Source: an uncultured Bacilli bacterium (GTDB taxonomy: Bacteria; Bacillota_I; Bacilli_A; RF39; UBA660). From it: a stretch of 6,423 nucleotides of DNA. Positions within the stretch are counted from its first letter, which is position 1. Each line of letters starts with the position of its first letter. The notes under the pieces are model-generated. The model was not told the DNA's origin. It ran no database searches and was given only the letters and a program-made list of their open reading frames with translations. Position numbers and translations under genes: made by a program. The DNA lies in contig CALVVP010000061.1 in NCBI GenBank assembly GCA_944363895.1, positions 1 to 6,423 of the forward strand, given 5' to 3'. Shown here one piece after another: positions 1 through 4,870 of this stretch.

Positions 1-21
1 AGAAATTTTGAGGAAATAAAC

Positions 22-50
22 TAGATTTTTATTTAAAAATAAGTTATAAT
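22..50 (+). promoter_or_regulatory. Candidate promoter of the HerA-like ATPase gene
   Basis: A perfect TATAAT -10 box lies at 45-50. At 17 bp spacing the -35 position reads TAGATT (22-27), which matches TTGACA at only three of six positions. Transcription would begin near 57, giving a leader of about 22 nt before the ATG at 79. The -10 box is convincing but the -35 box is weak, and in an AT-rich background a chance TATAAT is possible. The gene could also be read through from an upstream gene outside the window. Confidence 0.4.
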
Positions 51-66
51 TATTTATAGAATAAAT

Positions 67-73
67 GGGGTGA
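67..73 (+). promoter_or_regulatory. Ribosome binding site that decides the HerA-like start
   Basis: GGGGTGA at 67-73 contains GGTGA, complementary to the 3' end of 16S rRNA, and lies 5 nt before the ATG at 79. The earlier in-frame GTG at 70 falls inside this site and has no purine-rich sequence at a useful distance upstream. The ATG at 79 is therefore the better start. Confidence 0.65.
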
Positions 74-78
74 ATAAT

Positions 79-1824
79 ATGTTAGGAAAAATAGTTTATA
101 TCAGCAATAATATGGCACATGTTCAAATACCACCTAATGTGAAAGTATCGACTAATTTAATGAATATGCATGTTATATTTGAAGATGAAAAGAAAAAGGT
201 TTTAGGAGAAATCGACGATATTGGTCAAGATTTAATTAAAATTAGATTTTTAGGAGAAATTGTCAATAATCAATTTGTCGGCGGCGTCATTAGAAAACCA
301 ACGATTGAATCAAATGTCAGAATGATTAATAGTGAAGAATTAAAATTAATTATCGGCTATAATGATAAAAATAGTTTTATGTTAGGAACTAGTGCTTTAT
401 ACGATAATTACCCAATTATGGTCAATATTAATGAATTGTTTTCTAATCACATGGCGATTTTTGGTAATAGTGGTTCGGGTAAATCTTGTGGTGTAGCTAG
501 ACTTTTACAAAATGTCTTCACTAACCCTAATTTCAAACCATATAAAGCTAATATTTTTATTTTTGATGCTTATGGCGAATATCACAATGCTTTTTCTAAT
601 TTCAACAGTATCGATAGTAATTATCAATTTAAATATTATACGACTAATAAACACGATACGATTGGCCAACCCTTGTTAATTCCTTTATGGCTGTTGGATA
701 ATGATGATTTTGCAATTTTGTTAAATGCTAGTGAACATTCCCAATTACCGATTATCGAAAGAACCTTAAAATTAGTCAAAATATTTTCCGCTAGTGATGA
801 AATGGCTTTAAAATATAAAAATCATTTGATTGCTAAAGCAATTATGAATATTTTATATACAAATCAAAGCGCTAGTAGTAAAAGAAACGATGTTTTTGCA
901 ATCTTTAATTCCTGTTCAACTCCGCAATTTAATCCTGAAGCTGTTCTTCAAGGAGTTGGCTACACAAGAAAATTTAGAGAATGTTTTTTAATTAACGACC
1001 AAGATAATTTTTCGGAAAGTGTCTTATTATCCGAATATGTTTCTAGTTTTATCGATGAAAACTTAGATCAATATGAGGAAACAAGTATTAATTATTTTAC
1101 TTTAGAAGATTTAGAAAAAGCTTTAAATTTCACTTTAATATCAGAAGGATTATTAAGAAATGAGAAAGCTTATAACAGTGCAATCACTTTAAAAGTAAGA
1201 TTACATTCGATTATCATTAGTGAATATGCTAAATATTTTAATGTTCCGGAATTTATGACTGCTGATCAATATATTGCTAGTTTAATTAGTCTTAATAATA
1301 GAAAAGCGCAAATAATTAACTTTAATTTAGAAGATGTTGAAGATTGGTTTGCTAAATTTGTTACTAAAACTTATGTCAAATTATTATTTAATTATACTAA
1401 AAGTATGAGTAATCGTGCAACTATTCCTTTCCATATTTTTATCGAAGAAGCGCATCGCTATGTTCAAAAAGATAATGACACATTTTTACTAGGATATAAT
1501 ATTTTCGACCGAGTGGCTAAAGAGGGACGTAAATATGGTTTAATACTTGATCTTATTTCACAGCGACCAGTTGAATTATCTGATACTGTTATTTCGCAAA
1601 TGTCTAATTTTTTGATTTTTAAAATAACTCATCCTTTAGATGTTGAATATATTCAAAAAATGTTACCTAATATTAGTATCGATATTGTCGAAAAACAAAA
1701 GAGTTTACAACCGGGTACTTGTATGGCTTTTGGTCGGGCTTTTAAAATTCCTATGATTGTTAGAATGCAAATGCCTAATCCAATGCCAGAAAGCAGTAAC
1801 TGCGATATTATAAATACATGGTAA
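79..1824 (+). CDS. HerA/FtsK-superfamily DNA-translocase-like ATPase (DUF87 type)
   Basis: Predicted cytoplasmic P-loop ATPase of 581 residues (584 if the GTG at 70 is used). HerA proteins form hexameric rings that pump DNA, usually with a nuclease such as NurA or with an antiphage effector. Seen here, numbered from the ATG: an N-terminal beta-rich HAS-barrel-like region (about 1-95), Walker A GNSGSGKS (129-136), the HerA-like DAYGEY motif (163-168), a Walker B-type strand HIFIEEAH with tandem glutamates at 456-457, and the family motif EGRKYG...SQRP (SQRP at 494-497). The segment after SQRP, roughly TVISQMSNFLIFKIT, is also typical of HerA. An insert of about 200 residues between Walker A and B fits the helical insertion of the family. 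It ends at a terminator shared with convergent recA. No partner nuclease is visible, since the region to the left is off the window. The superfamily assignment is firm; the biological role (repair, defence or other) is unknown. Confidence 0.88.
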   Translation: MLGKIVYISNNMAHVQIPPNVKVSTNLMNMHVIFEDEKKKVLGEIDDIGQDLIKIRFLGEIVNNQFVGGVIRKPTIESNVRMINSEELKLIIGYNDKNSFMLGTSALYDNYPIMVNINELFSNHMAIFGNSGSGKSCGVARLLQNVFTNPNFKPYKANIFIFDAYGEYHNAFSNFNSIDSNYQFKYYTTNKHDTIGQPLLIPLWLLDNDDFAILLNASEHSQLPIIERTLKLVKIFSASDEMALKYKNHLIAKAIMNILYTNQSASSKRNDVFAIFNSCSTPQFNPEAVLQGVGYTRKFRECFLINDQDNFSESVLLSEYVSSFIDENLDQYEETSINYFTLEDLEKALNFTLISEGLLRNEKAYNSAITLKVRLHSIIISEYAKYFNVPEFMTADQYIASLISLNNRKAQIINFNLEDVEDWFAKFVTKTYVKLLFNYTKSMSNRATIPFHIFIEEAHRYVQKDNDTFLLGYNIFDRVAKEGRKYGLILDLISQRPVELSDTVISQMSNFLIFKITHPLDVEYIQKMLPNISIDIVEKQKSLQPGTCMAFGRAFKIPMIVRMQMPNPMPESSNCDIINTW

Positions 1825-1853
1825 AAAAACATTGGCTAAACACCAATGTTTTT
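1825..1853. terminator. Bidirectional terminator between HerA-like gene and recA
   Basis: A perfect 11-bp stem pairs 1825-1835 with 1843-1853 around a 7-nt loop (CTAAACA). The top strand ends in a T run and the opposite strand is flanked by seven A residues (1823-1829), so it can act as an intrinsic terminator in both directions. It begins one base after the HerA-like stop codon and overlaps the recA stop codon (1852-1854), so one compact element serves both convergent genes. Confidence 0.85.
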
Positions 1854-2874
1854 ATTTTTCTTCTTTTTTTGGTTCATTTTTAGTTTTTAAACCATAATGA
1901 GTTCTAACTTTATCTTCAATTTCACTAGCTAATTGTTGATTTTTCTTAAACAATTCTTTGACATTTTCTTTACCTTGACCGATTTTTTCACCATTATATG
2001 AATACCAAGCACCGCTTTTTTCAATAATGTTGGCTTCACTAGCTAAATCAACTAATTCACCTTCATGTGATACTCCCTCGCCATACATAATATCAACAGT
2101 ACAAGATTTAAATGGTGGAGCCATTTTGTTTTTAACAACTTTGATTGTTGTTTTGTTACCGACAATATCAGTACCTAATTTAATTGCTTCAGCTCTTCTA
2201 ATTTCTAGTCTAATAGAAGAATAGAATTTTAATGCTCTTCCTCCTGGTGTAACTTCAGGATTTCCAAACATCACACCAACTTTTTCTCTTAATTGATTTA
2301 TGAATATAGCAATTGTATTAGTTTTATTGATAACTCCCGCTAATTTTCTTAAAGCTTGGCTCATCAATCTTGCTTGTAAACCAACATGTGACTCGCCCAT
2401 TTCTCCTTCGATTTCAGCTTGTGGCACTAATGCTGCTACTGAATCGATAACAATAACGCTAATAGCACCACTTCTCACTAAAGCTTCACAAATTTCTAAA
2501 GCTTGTTCGCCATTATCCGGTTGAGATAATAATAAATCATCAATATTAACGCCTAGTTTTTTGGCATATTGTGGATCTAAAGAGTTTTCTGCATCGATAA
2601 AAGCTACTCTTCCGCCTAATTTTTGAGCTTCAGCAATCGCATGTAAGGCAAATGTTGTTTTACCACTTGATTCAGGCCCATATATTTCGATAATTCTTCC
2701 TTTAGGATATCCACCTATTCCTAAAGCCATATCTAAAGATATTGAACCACTAGGGATGACATCGATATTTCTAACCTCGTTAGAACCCAATTTCATTACT
2801 GAACCTTTGCCAAATTGCTTTTCAATATCTTGTAAAACTTGATCTAAAGTTTTATCATTACTACTTTTTGTCAT
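1852..2874 (-). CDS. recA: Recombinase RecA
   Basis: RecA is the cytoplasmic ATP-dependent strand-exchange protein of homologous recombination and the co-protease that triggers LexA self-cleavage in the SOS response. The 340-residue product is full length for a Firmicutes-type RecA. Visible motifs: Walker A GPESSGKT (66-73), catalytic Glu96 in FIDAENSLDP, Walker B VIVID (140-144), DNA-binding loop L1 around 157-165 (GEMGESHVG), loop L2 around 195-212 (VGVMFGNPEVTPGG) following FINQ (191-194), and KVVKNK near 245-250. The C-terminal tail is short and Lys/Glu-rich rather than strongly acidic as in E. coli. The usual AEHALDP motif reads AENSLDP here. The ATG at 2872-2874 has an AAGGAGG site 4 nt upstream. 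It is transcribed alone from a LexA-box-bearing promoter and ends in the hairpin shared with the convergent HerA-like gene. Confidence 0.99.
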   Translation of the reverse strand: MTKSSNDKTLDQVLQDIEKQFGKGSVMKLGSNEVRNIDVIPSGSISLDMALGIGGYPKGRIIEIYGPESSGKTTFALHAIAEAQKLGGRVAFIDAENSLDPQYAKKLGVNIDDLLLSQPDNGEQALEICEALVRSGAISVIVIDSVAALVPQAEIEGEMGESHVGLQARLMSQALRKLAGVINKTNTIAIFINQLREKVGVMFGNPEVTPGGRALKFYSSIRLEIRRAEAIKLGTDIVGNKTTIKVVKNKMAPPFKSCTVDIMYGEGVSHEGELVDLASEANIIEKSGAWYSYNGEKIGQGKENVKELFKKNQQLASEIEDKVRTHYGLKTKNEPKKEEK

Positions 2875-2878
2875 ATTT

Positions 2879-2885
2879 CCTCCTT
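2879..2885 (-). promoter_or_regulatory. Strong ribosome binding site of recA
   Basis: On the minus strand this reads AAGGAGG, a near-full match to the anti-Shine-Dalgarno sequence, 4 nt before the ATG at 2874. It fixes the recA start. Confidence 0.9.
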
Positions 2886-2905
2886 ATTTTAACTCCTACA
2901 TTTCA

Positions 2906-2934
2906 ATTATAACTTATTTTATTGATAAAGTCAA
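2906..2934 (-). promoter_or_regulatory. recA promoter (sigma-A type)
   Basis: On the minus strand the -35 box is TTGACT (2929-2934) and the -10 box is a perfect TATAAT (2906-2911), separated by exactly 17 bp. Transcription would start near 2899, about 24 nt before the recA ATG. Eleven of twelve hexamer bases match the consensus, so basal strength should be high unless repressed from the adjacent LexA box. Confidence 0.88.
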
Positions 2935-2942
2935 TACAAAAA

Positions 2943-2956
2943 CGAACTAAAGTTTG
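2943..2956. promoter_or_regulatory. LexA/DinR SOS box of recA
   Basis: CGAACTAAAGTTTG is a palindrome of the Gram-positive SOS-box form (CGAAC-N4-GTTYG). One half-site is perfect (CGAAC) and the other differs by one base (CAAAC on the opposite strand). It lies 8 bp upstream of the recA -35 box, where a bound LexA dimer could interfere with RNA polymerase. The implied model is SOS autoregulation of recA. The lexA gene itself is not in the window. Confidence 0.8.
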
Positions 2957-2971
2957 TGTTTTTTTGTTATT

Positions 2972-2996
2972 AAAAAGATAGTCCTTTTAGACTATC
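2972..2996 (-). terminator. Intrinsic terminator of the exported-protein gene
   Basis: On the minus strand, GATAGTC (2990-2996) pairs perfectly with GACTATC (2977-2983) around a 6-nt loop and is followed by a T5 run (2972-2976). The TAG stop codon (2992-2994) lies inside the stem. It separates this unit from the recA promoter about 40 bp downstream. Confidence 0.85.
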
Positions 2997-4764
2997 GGAA
3001 ATGTTTGTATTCATCCTCATTAATATAAACTCTATCGCCATTATCATCATAGTAATAAGCGCCATCAAAATTATCATAATCATGATCTCCATTATCAATT
3101 ATATAACCATTACGATTTAATATAACATCATTAGTTGTTTGTTCAATTTGCGTGTCAAACTTATTAGCAAAGAAAGTTATTGGTAAATATGTTACACCAT
3201 TAATATTTAAAATTTTATAATTATTGACTAATTTGCCATCAAAATATACTTTATTATTAGTTGTGGCAGAAACTTCTTTTTTCGATAATTTACGATTAGG
3301 GCGTTCATTAGTAGTTGGAACTTGTGGATAATCTTTTAAATAGATTTTATTGCCATAATCATCATAATAATATTCATCGCTATAAGTATCGTTAGAGTTA
3401 ATATAAATAGTTTTATTTTTCCAAGTAATATCGGCATCATATAAAGTTTGGGCAGCATCGACTGGTAAATAAGCTGTATTGTTATAGATAAAAGCTAAAG
3501 TTTTTTTACCATCAATATCACGAGGAATAAATAACTCACCATCAACATAAAAATTAACGCCAGTATAAATATCTATTTGATTAGAAATAGATGGTTTATT
3601 TGTAACACTAGATTGTAAATCGCTAGTATCCAAATAACCACGGTCAATTATTACTAATATATCGTTGTTATCTTTATAATAAGTATATTCACCATCTTCA
3701 CTAATTCTAATTGGATGATTGTTTTTTCCATAACTAGTATAACTATTATAATTATCTATTTGATTATAGTTTTTAGTATATACTTTAGAAACCATTAAAG
3801 ATTGTTTATAATCTAAATATTGATTAATTGCCTTACTTAAATTTGTATAATAAGCATATTTATCATTAATTGTTTGTTTAACTAAATTTGTATCACCATA
3901 GATTGCTAAAAAGATATCATAATCTGAAATACCATTTTTAATTGTATAGTTTCCATCATTAATAGCTGCTTCTATTTTATCGTAAAAAATATCGGTATCA
4001 CTCATTGCTTGACGACACATTTTTTCATCATTTTTAGGAATAATAACAGCATTATATTCGGTTTTGAAAGTTGGTTTTTTAGAGTTACTATAAATAGTTA
4101 CTAAGTTAGGAATAACTACTAAAGTCTTTTGTTTACTTAAGTTTGTATCATTAAATGATATTATTTTTGAATCAATTATTTCATTATTTTTTATTTTATA
4201 AATACCAACATTAACGAAATTATTATTTTTTTTAACAAAAGTACAAGTATAATTATCAGCGTAACTATCTAAATCTCTAACCGGAATATTAGTAACACTA
4301 GAAAAAACTAATTTACTTTCGTTAATTTTACTTTTTAAATATTTTTGGATTATTTGTTTTTCTTTATTATTTAAACCATCCATTATTTCTTCATAGTTTC
4401 TTTCAATTTCATCAATACTAGCTAACATTCTTGCCATGTTATTATTTTTGGTACTATTCATTCCACCATTAGCTAAAATCGTATAAACTTCTTGGAAATC
4501 ACTATCAATATCTTCGATAATTTCTCTTAATTCTTTTGCTTGATAATCAGTTAAATAACTAGATGTATAATCTTTTTCATTGACATATTCATCATTTCCA
4601 CTATAACTTATCGTAATATCAGGAAATTCAATATTGGCAGCTTCAGCTTTAACTGTTCCTCCTACCATAAATCCCGTTGCCATAACAAAAGGTAATACTT
4701 TTTTTAGCGCTAAATTTTTACTGTTTTTCATTAATTCTTTAATCTTTTGTAAATTGATATCCAT
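2992..4764 (-). CDS. Exported protein with two copper-amine-oxidase-N-like domains
   Basis: I do not recognise a specific function. The 590-residue product starts with a long basic n-region and a hydrophobic stretch (LPFVMATGFMVGGTV, about 24-38), followed by a signal-peptidase-I-like site AEA at about 40-42. Residues 43-390 are Asn/Tyr/Lys-rich and unassigned, with helical, charged segments near 75-150. Two copies of a Cu_amine_oxidN1-like (stalk/cell-wall-associated) domain follow: about 402-458 (FYVDGE...NTAYLPVDAAQ...TIYIN) and 504-553 (KVYFDGK...INGVTYLPITFFA...DVILN). Each is followed by a related short motif, YYYDDYGNKIYL (466-477) and YYYDDNGDRVYI (570-581). In this family the domain usually sits in secreted or surface proteins and does not imply oxidase activity. 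No LPXTG motif or C-terminal membrane helix is seen, so it is probably secreted or held non-covalently. The start is supported by a GGGGAGG site, and the gene has its own promoter and terminator. Confidence 0.8.
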   Translation of the reverse strand: MDINLQKIKELMKNSKNLALKKVLPFVMATGFMVGGTVKAEAANIEFPDITISYSGNDEYVNEKDYTSSYLTDYQAKELREIIEDIDSDFQEVYTILANGGMNSTKNNNMARMLASIDEIERNYEEIMDGLNNKEKQIIQKYLKSKINESKLVFSSVTNIPVRDLDSYADNYTCTFVKKNNNFVNVGIYKIKNNEIIDSKIISFNDTNLSKQKTLVVIPNLVTIYSNSKKPTFKTEYNAVIIPKNDEKMCRQAMSDTDIFYDKIEAAINDGNYTIKNGISDYDIFLAIYGDTNLVKQTINDKYAYYTNLSKAINQYLDYKQSLMVSKVYTKNYNQIDNYNSYTSYGKNNHPIRISEDGEYTYYKDNNDILVIIDRGYLDTSDLQSSVTNKPSISNQIDIYTGVNFYVDGELFIPRDIDGKKTLAFIYNNTAYLPVDAAQTLYDADITWKNKTIYINSNDTYSDEYYYDDYGNKIYLKDYPQVPTTNERPNRKLSKKEVSATTNNKVYFDGKLVNNYKILNINGVTYLPITFFANKFDTQIEQTTNDVILNRNGYIIDNGDHDYDNFDGAYYYDDNGDRVYINEDEYKHFR

Positions 4765-4771
4765 AATTTTC

Positions 4772-4778
4772 CTCCCCT
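4772..4778 (-). promoter_or_regulatory. Ribosome binding site of the exported-protein gene
   Basis: On the minus strand a GGGGAGG-type purine tract sits about 6-7 nt before the ATG at 4764. It supports MDINLQ as the N-terminus rather than the internal Met12, which would still keep a signal peptide. Confidence 0.75.
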
Positions 4779-4796
4779 TTAATTAATATGTCATTT

Positions 4797-4825
4797 ATAC
4801 TAACACACATATTAATAAAAGTCAA
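4797..4825 (-). promoter_or_regulatory. Promoter of the exported-protein gene, extended -10
   Basis: On the minus strand the -35 box is TTGACT (4820-4825), followed by a 17-bp spacer and the -10 box TAGTAT (4797-4802). A TGT immediately before the -10 box makes an extended -10 element that can compensate for its two mismatches. Transcription would start near 4790, about 25 nt before the ATG. The -35 box begins only 6 bp beyond the terminator stem of the preceding gene. Confidence 0.7.
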
Positions 4826-4831
4826 ATTTAA

Positions 4832-4864
4832 AATAAGTATAACTGTTTTCTAGTTATACTTATT
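4832..4864 (-). terminator. Perfect 13-bp hairpin after the surface-protein gene
   Basis: Arms 4832-4844 and 4852-4864 are perfectly complementary over 13 bp with a 7-nt loop (AGAAAAC on the minus strand). The stem begins 6 nt after the TAA stop (4871-4873). It is AT-rich, and the minus-strand tail (TTAAATTTG) is a poor T tract, so termination may be inefficient. Hairpins directly downstream of the variable region are also known elements of some diversity-generating retroelements; that reading is an inference from the neighbouring coding sequence. Confidence 0.7.
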
Positions 4865-4870
4865 ATTAAT

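Noticed and set aside
1..24. Open frame reading RNFEEIN then TAG, possibly the tail of an upstream plus-strand gene.
   Set aside because: Seven codons are too few to support a gene. It is plausible as a C-terminus but cannot be distinguished from chance.
25..40. AT-only inverted repeat (ATTTTT/AAAAAT) before the HerA-like promoter, considered as a terminator of an upstream gene.
   Set aside because: A 6-bp stem made only of A-T pairs in AT-rich DNA is expected by chance and would be very unstable.
2027..2524. Plus-strand open frames of 65 and 74 codons inside recA.
   Set aside because: They are antisense shadows of the well-conserved recA coding sequence, with no ribosome binding sites or recognisable products.
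2938..2966. The palindrome near 2943-2956 followed by a T7 run, read as a plus-strand terminator.
   Set aside because: No plus-strand gene ends here. The palindrome matches the SOS-box form and lies at a promoter, so the LexA operator explanation is better.
2992..4764. Reading the exported protein as a copper amine oxidase.
   Set aside because: Only small N-terminal-domain-like stalk units are seen, and there is no catalytic amine oxidase domain or cofactor Tyr motif.
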